Shown: piece after piece, positions 36,056 to 45,059 of the stretch
How the letters are laid out: each line of letters starts with the position of its first letter
How positions within the stretch are numbered: the first letter of the stretch is position 1
Source: CADEED01 sp043747835
GTDB taxonomy: Bacteria; Pseudomonadota; Gammaproteobacteria; Steroidobacterales; Steroidobacteraceae
DNA: 64,000 nucleotides
Reading direction: 5' to 3'
NCBI GenBank assembly: GCA_043747835.1
Contig: JAYTOK010000153.1
Coordinates: 1-64,000 of the forward strand
Notes under the pieces: model-generated
Seen by the model: only the letters and a program-made list of their open reading frames with translations
Told to the model about the DNA's origin: nothing
Database searches by the model: none
Position numbers and translations under genes: made by a program

Positions 36056-37236
36056 GCGGCTTCTTTGCCTCGCAAAATTTCCTTGATCTTTGTTAGGTGA
36101 TTGAGCTTCGTCCCAAGTATCCGGGAAAGCGTGCTGCCTGTAATTACCTGAGCGTCGTACGCGTCGACGACGAGGTCAGTTAGGAATCTGCCGTTTTTCA
36201 TCACGACGCGCCGCGACTGCGGCACGATCACTTTCGTCTGCTTTTTGCGCATGCGCTGGTAATCGGCGACAAACACCTCCCGCATTCGCTGGTAGTGGGC
36301 CTTCGTCGTCTTTCCGTGGTGCAAGAGCTGCCGGAGCACGACTTCGCGACTCGCCCAAAACGCTTTGCGCATGGTGCCGAGCTGATCCGCCGACCATTCG
36401 GTGCGAGCGGTCGCACCCGCAACGTCCGCTCGCTTCAACAAATTGGCGGCGGGCACGAGTGTCGAGCCGGCAACCTGATTGCAGTAAACCTCAATGTCCT
36501 GCGCGCTCCGCTCCCGGTGACGTTCCTCGAAAACGTCGCACAATGCGGATTCGCGGCGCGCTAGGTGCGCAAGCTCGTGTAAGAGCGTGAAGATTCGACC
36601 GAGCGGCCGATCCGTGCTGTTCAACAAGACGATCGGCAGCGGGAAAAGAGCCAGCGAACAGCCGCGCATTTCGTCAATCGAGACGCGGCTAACCTGCATG
36701 ATCAGCACGCCTCGCGCCTCTGCCGCCGTTCGCCACGCGCGAAGGGCCTCGTATTCGTCGCTCCATTGCGCGCGTTGCTCGAACGTGACGCCCAAGTATT
36801 TTGCGAGCTGTACGGCGGCAGTGTCGGCGGGCGTATCCGCTGCAATGCTCAAGTCGAATTTCGGCGGCTCAACCTCTAGCTCGGCATAGATGTCGAGCGC
36901 GGACTCGCGTTTCGCTTGTGCCTCGCGAATTCCGACGCTGAGATCGTACGAAAATTGATCGATCGAGCTGAGTTCGAGCTTCCGAAAATCGATCGGCTTT
37001 TTTGCCGTCTTCGGGCGCTTGTCGAGAAAGAAAAAACTGACCGCGCGGCGGTAGACATCGCCCAGGTCGCGGAGCTGTTTCATCGTCGGAGCGGCGTCGC
37101 CGGCTTCCCACGCTGCGATCTTTTCCGGCTTCACCCCGAGCTTCTTTGCCGCCGCCTCGACATTGAGCGAACACGCCTCCCGCGCCCACTTCAATAGGTC
37201 GGGATTCACGATTCCCACGAGTGACGGACCGGCCAT
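36052..37236 (-). CDS. XRE-family HTH / ImmA-IrrE metallopeptidase fusion
   Basis: 394 residues. Residues 10-60 form an XRE helix-turn-helix (LKWAREACSLNVEAAAKKLGVKPEKIAAWEAG). The C-terminal half has the zinc-peptidase motif LLHELAHLARRESALCD, with the third ligand region in DIEVYCNQVAGSTLVPA. Fusions of this kind act as antitoxins or as derepressors of mobile elements. Coupled to the PIN gene by overlap, it probably forms a toxin-antitoxin or defence pair; control of the element's own induction is an alternative. Start at 37236 fits the conserved N-terminus. Confidence 0.87.
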   Translation of the reverse strand: MAGPSLVGIVNPDLLKWAREACSLNVEAAAKKLGVKPEKIAAWEAGDAAPTMKQLRDLGDVYRRAVSFFFLDKRPKTAKKPIDFRKLELSSIDQFSYDLSVGIREAQAKRESALDIYAELEVEPPKFDLSIAADTPADTAAVQLAKYLGVTFEQRAQWSDEYEALRAWRTAAEARGVLIMQVSRVSIDEMRGCSLALFPLPIVLLNSTDRPLGRIFTLLHELAHLARRESALCDVFEERHRERSAQDIEVYCNQVAGSTLVPAANLLKRADVAGATARTEWSADQLGTMRKAFWASREVVLRQLLHHGKTTKAHYQRMREVFVADYQRMRKKQTKVIVPQSRRVVMKNGRFLTDLVVDAYDAQVITGSTLSRILGTKLNHLTKIKEILRGKEAA

Positions 37237-37303
37237 TCGCACGATGCTAAGGCTCACGCTCGGCCAGCGCCAGTGCGGTAGACAGTGTTTTGTCGCCGGC
37301 TGA

Positions 37304-37567
37304 CTATTCCTTGCCCGTCCAAGGCTTGTAGCCCTTTTGAAACGGCGCAATGCGTTCTTGCTCGCGCACCTCGGGGTCGCGCGACCCGCAGTGGGAACAC
37401 TTCAATCGGTGATGCTCGAAGGGGAGCACTTCGTCGGGCCGCATGATGCGTATACGCCCGCATTTTTTGCAGGCGACGTGTAGCTCCAGCTCCCCCATGC
37501 GCCGATCGTACGGGCTGACGATGCGTCCACAGCAAGCGCGACAGACGACCACTGTATGCCGCCTCAA
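37304..37567 (-). CDS. Small zinc-ribbon protein
   Basis: 87 residues with three Cys pairs: VCRACCGR, ACKKCGR and KCSHCGS, so one or two zinc ribbons. The TTG start overlaps the previous stop as TTGA and keeps the first Cys pair; an ATG at 37498 would lose it. Function unknown; may bind nucleic acid or a phage protein. Confidence 0.6.
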   Translation of the reverse strand: MRRHTVVVCRACCGRIVSPYDRRMGELELHVACKKCGRIRIMRPDEVLPFEHHRLKCSHCGSRDPEVREQERIAPFQKGYKPWTGKE

Positions 37568-37935
37568 TCATCGTTGTCTTCGTCCCATTCCGGACCAAAC
37601 CAAGCGCGTTGAGCGTCGCGATATTGATCGTTCAGCTCTCGCAGCTCTTCGAGAAATTCTCGCGGAACTGACGTGGCTTCGTTCCACTGGTTGTTCGGGT
37701 CGTATTTGTCCCGGAGCGCATCGCGAAGTCGCCGGTATTCCTGCATCTGAACGGCGACGGCGCGCTTTTCGGCCTTCTCTCGGTTCTTCTCTAGGCGCGT
37801 GACAGTCCACCAATGATAAGCACCGAGCGCTAGGTATCCCAGCGGAAGCGCGAAGGGCCATACGCCGTACTCCGGATATGCTTTGCGGGCTAACCACGCA
37901 ATTACGACTAACAACAGAAGGGTTGATTCGCGCAC
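37564..37935 (-). CDS. Small membrane protein with charged coiled-coil tail
   Basis: 123 residues, GTG start. Two hydrophobic segments (about 5-17 and 25-42) are followed by a charged helical region (RLEKNREKAEKRAVAVQMQE) and an acidic end (PEWDEDNDD). It overlaps the zinc-ribbon gene. No recognised family; it is upstream of the XRE-ImmA/PIN pair. Confidence 0.55.
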   Translation of the reverse strand: MRESTLLLLVVIAWLARKAYPEYGVWPFALPLGYLALGAYHWWTVTRLEKNREKAEKRAVAVQMQEYRRLRDALRDKYDPNNQWNEATSVPREFLEELRELNDQYRDAQRAWFGPEWDEDNDD

Positions 37936-38105
37936 ACCGAGAGCATAGCGGGAAGCAAGTCGACTTGGATATCGGGGCGAACGCGTGAGATTTGCGGGTT
38001 GCCTCGGGGCCGTCGAGCGCCGACCCTGCGCACGTGGATGAACTCATAGAAGCCCTCGAAGAGTTCGAGCGTGAGCGCCGGCAGTGTCGAGCGCGTCGTC
38101 GCGCA

Positions 38106-39296
38106 CTATGCGGTCGCTGCCGACGACTTCCGCGCGCCCTTGCCCTTCGCACCCGCGTCGACCGGCGCGGCATCTAGGCCGCCTCCGGCTGCCATGAAGG
38201 CCGCGAATTCTTCGAGCAAGTAATTCTTCGTCGAGAACTCGGAAAGCTCGGGCAACTCGTCGCGCTTGATCTTGAGGAAATCCGCGTCCCACGCCGGCAC
38301 GTTGTCGCCGGTCAACTCGACCACGCCGCGTGACATGACGCGAACTCGAACGCTTGTGCCGGGGATGTCTTTCCCGTTCGCGCCTTGAGCGGAGAACATG
38401 CGCACGATCGGCTCGAACGTGGCGCTATTGGAGTTTTGAAAGAGGAAAAGCAACGAGCCGTTCGACTCACGGCGGCAAGGCACCTCACCGCGTTTGCGGA
38501 TCAGCTCGCCGAGCTTGGGGAGAATTCCGCCCGTGCGGTCCTTCACTCCGAACTTCGCGAGCATCACGTCGGCAAGCTCGGCGCTGCGCGATTCGATCGC
38601 AACGGTGATCAGGCGATTTTCGTAGAGGTCGCCTCGCGGGCTCATGGAGAACCCAACCCCGCCGCCCTTCGTCTGCACGACGTCAAAGCCTGCGCGCTTC
38701 AACGCACCGCGCGCGCGGCTGTTGTCGAACATGATTTTCTGCCCCGGCGCGAGGATCGGCGGCGCGACGTACTTCGGCGGCGGCACATACGGCTCGGGGT
38801 GCTCGTTGTCCCACTTGCTCAACGCGCGCTTGATCTCTTCGACGCCCTCGGCGTCCAGGTACGTTAGTTCGTCGCGACGGTGATCCAGCAAACTACCCCG
38901 AGGCCAATCGCCCTCGGATAGATCGACGAAGCCCGGCGGGCCGCCCGTGCTCGCGAAAATGTAGTCGCGCTCGCCGTTCTCTTTGACGCGCACCACGAGC
39001 CCGCCGTGCTCAATCATGAGTGCGTCGAGGCCCTCGTCGAGCACGGGACGCGGCGTGATCGACACGACCACGAGGTGCGTCTCGCGAGCGTTTTGCACGG
39101 GCGAGCCGGCGTCGTGCGCTGCCGGGCAAGCCGTGAGCACGGCCGGCACCGCGTCGGCGTATGCGTCGCCGTAGTTCAGTTGGTGCACGGCGTACGGGCC
39201 GGACGGTCGCGAGTGGCCGACGTGAATCGGCACGGGCGCATATCCATTGCTGCGAAGTGTTTCGACGCACTCGCCGAAGGACTTAATTTCGATCAT
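38106..39296 (-). CDS. Unknown element protein, 396 residues
   Basis: Starts at the ATG at 39296, overlapping the upstream gene by 4 bases. The first 130 residues (LRSNGYAPVPIHVGHSRPSG, then HLVVVSITPRPVLDEGLDAL) faintly resemble the start of prim-pol proteins, but the catalytic acids are not clear. The middle holds a Pro-rich linker (PEPYVPPPKYVAPP) and the C-terminus is Ala/Gly/Lys-rich. I do not recognise a family; a nucleic-acid or virion-associated role is possible. Confidence 0.65.
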   Translation of the reverse strand: MIEIKSFGECVETLRSNGYAPVPIHVGHSRPSGPYAVHQLNYGDAYADAVPAVLTACPAAHDAGSPVQNARETHLVVVSITPRPVLDEGLDALMIEHGGLVVRVKENGERDYIFASTGGPPGFVDLSEGDWPRGSLLDHRRDELTYLDAEGVEEIKRALSKWDNEHPEPYVPPPKYVAPPILAPGQKIMFDNSRARGALKRAGFDVVQTKGGGVGFSMSPRGDLYENRLITVAIESRSAELADVMLAKFGVKDRTGGILPKLGELIRKRGEVPCRRESNGSLLFLFQNSNSATFEPIVRMFSAQGANGKDIPGTSVRVRVMSRGVVELTGDNVPAWDADFLKIKRDELPELSEFSTKNYLLEEFAAFMAAGGGLDAAPVDAGAKGKGARKSSAATA

Positions 39297-39538
39297 TTGG
39301 TTTTGCTCTCGATGATGTAGCCGAGGATTGGCACTCGACGGATAGATAGTTTGGGATCGTGTGCATTCACGAAGCGTTCGAGAAAAGCGCGCGGGACGTT
39401 GAGGTTGCACCCGGGCTGCAAGCGCACGTGCTTCGTCGCCGCGTCGGCACCCATCCCCGAGCGCTCCATGAGCGAGAGCCCGCGCGGCAATCGGCACCAC
39501 ACGGTTACGGTCTCGTCTGCGTTAGTCGACTCGGGCAT
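39293..39538 (-). CDS. Small phage-like protein, 81 residues
   Basis: Pattern VTVWCRLPRGLSL ... HVRLQPGCNLNVPRAFLERFV resembles small structural or accessory proteins common in tailed phages, which begin with a similar CKLPNGL motif and a VP-x-x-F segment. Overlaps the 396-residue gene downstream. The phage-family link is from memory of the pattern only. Confidence 0.55.
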   Translation of the reverse strand: MPESTNADETVTVWCRLPRGLSLMERSGMGADAATKHVRLQPGCNLNVPRAFLERFVNAHDPKLSIRRVPILGYIIESKTK

Positions 39539-39739
39539 GTGTTGTCGCTCGTAAGATGGTGCCCGCGCACCGATTCAAAATGCGCGGGCACCGAGTGCCG
39601 CCGTCTCGCAGTGATACAACCACGTGGCACTAGTCAACGGCGGCGGGTTGCCGCTCGTCGCTAAGGTTCGCAACGAGCAAAAACATTGTGCGGGCGGGCG
39701 TCCGAGAACTCACGGACGAACACGCGGACGAACAGGCGG

Positions 39740-39973
39740 CTATTTCTCGAGCCAGTCCGATGGGCGGCCGTGGATAGCGTCAAGCCGAATGCGCACCATG
39801 CGGCCGAACTCGCGCGTGTGTTTCGCAATCTTTGTTAGCGCGTAGTCGTACGGCAGCTCGCCGAGGCGCTGCGCGACGTCGTGCGCGACTAACCACCGGG
39901 CGCGAGATTGCGGACTCACGTCGAGCACCGGGGGAAGCGGCGCGTTGCGCACGCGGAATGTGGCGCTATTCAT
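39740..39973 (-). CDS. Small unknown protein following TerL
   Basis: 77 residues from the ATG at 39973, which overlaps the TerL stop by 4 bases (ATGA); an in-frame ATG also lies at 39979. Basic and helical, no motif recognised. About 200 bases without a gene follow before the 81-residue gene. Confidence 0.55.
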   Translation of the reverse strand: MNSATFRVRNAPLPPVLDVSPQSRARWLVAHDVAQRLGELPYDYALTKIAKHTREFGRMVRIRLDAIHGRPSDWLEK

Positions 39974-41661
39974 CGCCACTGCCCGTACTCGCGAGAAGGG
40001 TCGTAGATCGGCGGACTATCCGGGCTCGCGCTCAACGACGCTTCGATCGCGTCCGCCATTTCCTCGGTGATTATCATCGGCTTTCGCACGGCCTTGCCCA
40101 TGAGCATCATGATGCAATCCGCCCTGTTTGGACTGTTCGCGTTACCGTCTTCGCCGAATTTTTCAACAACGATTCGACCACTCGGCGCGGTATGCCACGC
40201 CGGGATCGACAGCTCGACGCATAGCGGGCCGAGTTCCTTGATCTCGCTCGACAGCGAAATGATTTGCTCGGGGTCGACATCCTTCGCGCCGTTTACAACA
40301 CGCCACGTCGCCTCGAATCGATCGCGCAAAGCAATCCAGCTCTGCGCCTTCGAGTTCGCAAACCGGTCTTTGTTAGTCACGTCCGAACCGGCTTCCTTGC
40401 GGTCGGGGTGTAGCACGGCAGACGAGCCGCGAAACATCGTGACGCGTATCGGCCGTTGCCTTCGCTCCGCGCGTCGTCTCGCGATGGTGTCAGCGAATCC
40501 GCGCGTGCCGTGGCCTAGCCCGTCCCCGTCGAATACGAAGCCTTCGAGCTTCAAGTTGTCGCAGATTGCGAATGCGTGCTCGGTGCTGTGAGCCATCGTC
40601 TTGCCGCGACCGCTCCAGGTCTCAAGGTGCGTTACGACATTTCCGTGTCGAGCAGCGAAGGCGTTCGCGTCGCCCTCGTCGGCCGGGTCGTATGCGCCCG
40701 AGCGAGCGCCCATCGGTTCGAGCCCAAGTTTCTTATGCGCGTCGACAGCGGCTTGCACCCATTCCGGTTTGATTAACTGACCTACGACCGAGGCAAGATA
40801 ATTTAATTCGTATTCCGCGTTCCACGCCACGTCGTCGTTAAGCTCGGTGCGCTTTTTCTCGGCCCACTCCGGGCCCTTTCTCACATCGTCGCGGTAGTGG
40901 TACGTGAAGACCTTTATTCGTCCGCTGTGGCGGCGCTCGGCAAATGAGTTCGCCATACCGCGCACGCTACTGACGTCGATTCGCACGTCGGTATTCGCAG
41001 CGAGCGCGGCGTCGACTAGTTTCGGCCGTTCGATGTGCGCCGCCTCGTCGAGGAACGCGATAGAGCTACGGCCGCCGCGCCCGATTTGGTCGCCGCACTC
41101 GCCCACGATCGCCGAGCCGGTCGACGGGAAATTGAGTCGCATATGGGCCGCGTTCTTGAGATTCCAACCTTGGCGGAACTCGCGCGGCAGGTTGCGAATG
41201 AAGAACTTCACTTTGTAGAACAGGCAGTCGGGCGAACCCGAGAGATCGACGCGCGACTCTAGGTTCGCGCCCATGCTGATAGTTAGGTCATTGTAGAAAA
41301 GACACATCGTGGCGGCGTAGGCGGCCATAAGCCAACTCGCGCCACAATCGCGGCTCTTTTCCACGACGAGCGGGCTCGAAGTGCGCCACGCCTCGTGGAA
41401 TGCCTCGATCATTTCCCGCTGTCTCGGCATGAGCAACATAGGCATCGTGCCCGAGCGTCCGGTCGACACGACTCTCGGATCGCTGCACATCGCCCAGTCG
41501 TGAAGGAACGACGCGGGGTCGTCGCGATACACGTCGAACGCTGTGCGCATGAGCGCGGGATCGGATCGAAGGCGCGCGAGACGCTCGGCCCGTGCCTGTA
41601 GCACTGGCGCGTAGTCGGGAGTCGCGAAGTTGAATGTTTGCGGGTCGTCGGGGCGTGCCAT
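39970..41661 (-). CDS. Phage terminase large subunit (TerL)
   Basis: 563-residue packaging ATPase-nuclease. Walker A-like segment VVEKSRDCGASW at residues 99-110 and Walker B SIAFLDEAAH around 200-209 (DE at 205-206) are clear. The C-terminal nuclease region contains VFDGDGLGHG and NRADCIMMLMGKA. The start at 41661 (MARPDD) leaves 4 bases after the terS stop. Packages DNA into proheads, which here would have to come from a helper phage because no capsid genes are present in the element. Confidence 0.9.
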   Translation of the reverse strand: MARPDDPQTFNFATPDYAPVLQARAERLARLRSDPALMRTAFDVYRDDPASFLHDWAMCSDPRVVSTGRSGTMPMLLMPRQREMIEAFHEAWRTSSPLVVEKSRDCGASWLMAAYAATMCLFYNDLTISMGANLESRVDLSGSPDCLFYKVKFFIRNLPREFRQGWNLKNAAHMRLNFPSTGSAIVGECGDQIGRGGRSSIAFLDEAAHIERPKLVDAALAANTDVRIDVSSVRGMANSFAERRHSGRIKVFTYHYRDDVRKGPEWAEKKRTELNDDVAWNAEYELNYLASVVGQLIKPEWVQAAVDAHKKLGLEPMGARSGAYDPADEGDANAFAARHGNVVTHLETWSGRGKTMAHSTEHAFAICDNLKLEGFVFDGDGLGHGTRGFADTIARRRAERRQRPIRVTMFRGSSAVLHPDRKEAGSDVTNKDRFANSKAQSWIALRDRFEATWRVVNGAKDVDPEQIISLSSEIKELGPLCVELSIPAWHTAPSGRIVVEKFGEDGNANSPNRADCIMMLMGKAVRKPMIITEEMADAIEASLSASPDSPPIYDPSREYGQWR

Positions 41662-41665
41662 GTCG

Positions 41666-42451
41666 TTAGCCTTCAATGATTCGGCTGTATGCGCGTTGGC
41701 GCTCAGCGGGTGAGAGGTCGGCGAATGCGACGCCAGCGGCAGCGCCCACGGCCGCACCGGCTGCGGCGGCGCGTGCAATGGCTGCGGGGTCGCTGCTGTC
41801 GTGACCGAGGATGCGTGAGAGCTGCGCACGGGCGAGCATGGCGTCGTGCATGAGTAGTTCGCCGTTCTTCCCGAAGCCCTTGAACAGCCGGCGAGCCTTG
41901 CCACTCAGGCGCGTGACATCGGCCGTGTAGAGGTGCGCAGCGCCAGCGCCAAAGCACCGAGGGCATGCGGGGTTGGGTTGCAGCGAGCCGTTGTAGCCCG
42001 TGCCGCCGTCCAGGTTGGGGAGCGGCTTATCCTCGGCCGCTGCGGCGTCGCATCCGTCGGCGAACTCCATCTCGTCCACCCACTGGAAGGCGTTCCCCAC
42101 ACCGAAGCAATGCCGGCAACAAGGGTGATACTGCAACTCCGACGGGTCGGCCGACTCGACGTCACGAAGCTCTAGGACGCGCTCGGAGAGGTCGACGGCG
42201 ACGGCCTGTTGTGCGACGGCCCGCAGCTCGGCAACCCGTCGTGCGACCTCAGGGCGCGCCAGAAGGCGGCACGCTTGCTCGGCGCAGGTACGCGGGTTCG
42301 CCCGAAGGTCTTTGCCGAACGCGAGGCGATACGCTTCCTTCTGCGTATGCTCCAAGCTCAGCCGGGCGAATCGTTCCCACCGTGGGTTCTTGAGGCGCTG
42401 CCCTGCGGGTATCAATGCGGGTACGTCTGCATCCGTCTGTGTACGTTTCAT
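41666..42451 (-). CDS. Phage terminase small subunit-like protein with zinc finger
   Basis: 261 residues. The N-terminal helical region (WERFARLSLEHTQKEAYRLAFGKDL, then TCAEQACRLLARPEVARRVAEL) is the DNA-binding pattern of TerS proteins. A zinc-finger-like insertion has CCRHC near 111-115 and CPRC near 163-166. It lies directly before terL, which supports the call. It probably selects the DNA to be packaged. Confidence 0.85.
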   Translation of the reverse strand: MKRTQTDADVPALIPAGQRLKNPRWERFARLSLEHTQKEAYRLAFGKDLRANPRTCAEQACRLLARPEVARRVAELRAVAQQAVAVDLSERVLELRDVESADPSELQYHPCCRHCFGVGNAFQWVDEMEFADGCDAAAAEDKPLPNLDGGTGYNGSLQPNPACPRCFGAGAAHLYTADVTRLSGKARRLFKGFGKNGELLMHDAMLARAQLSRILGHDSSDPAAIARAAAAGAAVGAAAGVAFADLSPAERQRAYSRIIEG

Positions 42452-42627
42452 TTCTAATCAATCCGTTACGTCGTCGTTTCAACGCCCGCCATGGGCGTTA
42501 CATGCCTATAACCCTATCATTTGTGCGCTAATTGCGCCTACGGCTCGGTAGTTAGCGCCCGGGGAATTTCGGCGGCGGCGCGTCTCTCGCCCGGTGGCGC
42601 TCGTTTCGGCAGTTGAATACGCGCCGC

Positions 42628-42732
42628 GTGTAACGTGTAACGGGTGTAACGGGTGATTTTCCTATGTATCCCTATAAAGACTTTTCTAGGGTGCATAGAG
42701 ATAAATAGCCGTTACACCCGTTACACCGTTAC
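42628..42732. other. Iteron-flanked AT-rich tract, candidate replication origin
   Basis: GTGTAAC occurs three times in tandem at 42628-42650 and appears inverted as GTTACAC at 42711-42717 and 42720-42726 with a partial copy at 42728-42732. Between the arms, 42656-42708 is only about one-third G+C by my count, against roughly 60% around it. It lies at the 3' end of the primase gene and overlaps its stop codon. Position and structure resemble satellite-island origins; a terminator or regulatory hairpin is the alternative. Confidence 0.55.
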
Positions 42733-45059
42733 AAACTGCCCGCCGGCACCCAACGACGCTTCACGCGACCGTCAACGCGAACCGTCTTGTCTTCATACTT
42801 GAGTTGGCGCAGCACGCGCGCCGCCCGCTTTTCGGCCTTCGCATCCATTTGCGATGTCTGCATGCCTAGCGCCCCGAGAACCTCACTGATCGCGAACGGG
42901 CGAGTTTTTGGCGGCGGCCCGGGCACCTTCCCCATTTTCACGGGTGGCGTCGGCGCGTTTAGCCACGAATCGATCTCGGCTTCCCACACGTCGCGCGCTT
43001 CGTAGTTAGCGTGGCGGCCCTCGGCGAGGCGTTCGGCTTCCCTCCATGCGATACCGCCGTCGCGAAAGATCGCCGCGCCCTCGGCCCACAGTTGGTCTCT
43101 GTCGGCCGCGATGCGCTCACGGCTGAGGCGCTCGATCTCGACGGGCAGCCATCGTCGGTTGCCGGTTTCATCGGGCGGCAAGAATCGCTCGTCGTTGGTC
43201 GTGGCGAACAACATGCAGCGGCGCGAGTAGCGCGTCTCGTGCTTCTCAAACTTTTCGACCCACTCTTCGTGCTTGCGAGTTATGGCTCGTTTCACGACGT
43301 TGATATCTGCGCGTGACAAGCCGGCGAGTTCGGCGATCTCGACCACGAGCTTTCCACGGATCAGGCGTTTGAAGTTGTCATCGTCCTGATGCAGCGACAG
43401 CCCGTCGGTGAAGAACTCCGGATCGGGAACCATCGATTGAAGGCCGGTCGACTTCTGTTTGCCCTGCGGCGATTGCAACGCGACGACCATATCGAGCTGA
43501 CAGCCGGGCTCTAACACACGGCCGGCGAGGCCCGACCAAACATACCGGCTCACGGCGCGCGCGTAGTCGTCGTCGGCAGCGCCGCAGTAGTCCGCGAGGA
43601 ATCGATCGACACGCGGCACGTTGTCCCACACGAGCGAGTTGAGCCACATTTGGGCCGTGTCGAACTTGAAGCGCTCAGCCACGAGGCGAAGCGAGTCGCG
43701 CATGATCTCTTTGCCGATTGGCGCGAACCGCTGCGCGCGTCCGAGCGTCTCGCGGAAGTGAATCTCATCCGTGTCGGTGATCGGGCGGTATTCGATCGTT
43801 CCAGCGGGGGCCACCATCACGCGCTCGCGAAACTCGTCGTAACCGAGCGTCGCGATTCCTTGCGTCGACAAAACGACGTTGAGGTTTTCGAGCGTCGCGT
43901 CGAACTGAGCTTTTCGATTCATCGTGAGAGCGTGAGTGCCGGGCGGCGCGGCCATCGGCAACGCGGGCGGGGGCGGCGGCACAAATGGCGCGCTTACTGT
44001 TCCCGAGGGAACTGTCGGCGGCGGAGGTGGCGGCGGCACGAATCGCTCGCGCGGCAACACGTAGCCCGAGCGACGAGCGATCGTGGCGGCGGCGTAAATT
44101 GACGGCTTGTCGCCGCCCTCGTGCATCTTCGCGTCGATCTCGTCACGTGACGCGCAGTTGTTCGACGTCGTGCGCTGTGAGAATTCCTCGGCGATATCGA
44201 GCGCGGCTTCCGCGTCGAGGCCGCGATCCTCGGCGTCGCCGATCGTGCGAATGTTCTTAAGCCACGTATCGCGGTCGGTCGCATCCTCGGCAGTCCAGGT
44301 CGAGGCGATAGCGTGCGCCTCGGCGAGCTTTTGCTCGTCGCTCAGCGGCTCGAACCACGTATCTTCGCGAGCGAATTTGTTGCGTCGCGCGTTCTCTACC
44401 CAATCGGGCGACGACGAGGTCGCGGCCGGCTTGCTCGCTTTGCCCACGCCGAAGCGCTTCTGTAACTCCGACCACAGCAGCTCAAAGGCGGCTCGATCGA
44501 ATGTCGAGAGCGTCGGCAAATCGCCCCGCCACTCGTAGCGCTCGCCGCGCGGGTGCGTTCCACACGCCACGAACTGTTGTCCGTCGCCGAGGAATTCAAT
44601 TCGGCCGGCGCGCGTCGTAATAACTCGTTTCTTGAACTCGCCCGGCATCTCGAAGGCAACTAGGAAACGCGGCGAATTCGCACGCGAGCGCCGCGCGTCA
44701 CCCGCACCCGCGAAACCCGCGACGATCACGGCCTCGATCTCGGCAGCTAACGCCACGTCGTCGACGTCCACGTCGAGCGCGCGCACTCTGCGCGTCTGCA
44801 CGCAAATACCGTAGTTAGGCTCGGCGCTCCATGCGGCGACGTCGGCGTCGCTAGCCGTATGCTTCGTCCAACTCGAGAAACCGACCAATTCCCGGGCGCG
44901 GTTGTACACACTCGGCACCTTGCCCGGGTCGGCAATCTTGCTGCGCGCGGATATCGGGGCGTTTGAATCTTGCAGCACCGGCAAAAGATCGGCAGTGAGG
45001 CCGAGGCCGCATGCGAACCATGCCCACTCGACGTCGGTTGCGCCATTTGAAGTCGACAT
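42729..45059 (-). CDS. Prim-pol / VapE helicase-type replication protein
   Basis: 776 residues. The N-terminal prim-pol domain (about 20-200) has ALDVDVDDVAL (catalytic acids near 96-101), SPRFLVAF and FLGDGQQFVACGTHP. A Pro-rich linker near 340-370 leads to a VapE-type P-loop domain: SPQGKQKSTGLQSM near 525-535, then FFTDGL and VEIAELAG, and CMLFATTNDERFLPP. The P-loop has Gln in place of the second Gly. C-terminal WLPVEIERL is typical of VapE. Probably the element's own replication initiator. Confidence 0.88.
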   Translation of the reverse strand: MSTSNGATDVEWAWFACGLGLTADLLPVLQDSNAPISARSKIADPGKVPSVYNRARELVGFSSWTKHTASDADVAAWSAEPNYGICVQTRRVRALDVDVDDVALAAEIEAVIVAGFAGAGDARRSRANSPRFLVAFEMPGEFKKRVITTRAGRIEFLGDGQQFVACGTHPRGERYEWRGDLPTLSTFDRAAFELLWSELQKRFGVGKASKPAATSSSPDWVENARRNKFAREDTWFEPLSDEQKLAEAHAIASTWTAEDATDRDTWLKNIRTIGDAEDRGLDAEAALDIAEEFSQRTTSNNCASRDEIDAKMHEGGDKPSIYAAATIARRSGYVLPRERFVPPPPPPPTVPSGTVSAPFVPPPPPALPMAAPPGTHALTMNRKAQFDATLENLNVVLSTQGIATLGYDEFRERVMVAPAGTIEYRPITDTDEIHFRETLGRAQRFAPIGKEIMRDSLRLVAERFKFDTAQMWLNSLVWDNVPRVDRFLADYCGAADDDYARAVSRYVWSGLAGRVLEPGCQLDMVVALQSPQGKQKSTGLQSMVPDPEFFTDGLSLHQDDDNFKRLIRGKLVVEIAELAGLSRADINVVKRAITRKHEEWVEKFEKHETRYSRRCMLFATTNDERFLPPDETGNRRWLPVEIERLSRERIAADRDQLWAEGAAIFRDGGIAWREAERLAEGRHANYEARDVWEAEIDSWLNAPTPPVKMGKVPGPPPKTRPFAISEVLGALGMQTSQMDAKAEKRAARVLRQLKYEDKTVRVDGRVKRRWVPAGSL

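Noticed and set aside
42628..42732. CRISPR array
   Set aside because: Units are only 7-9 bases, adjacent and in opposing orientation without spacers; iteron or hairpin explanations fit better.
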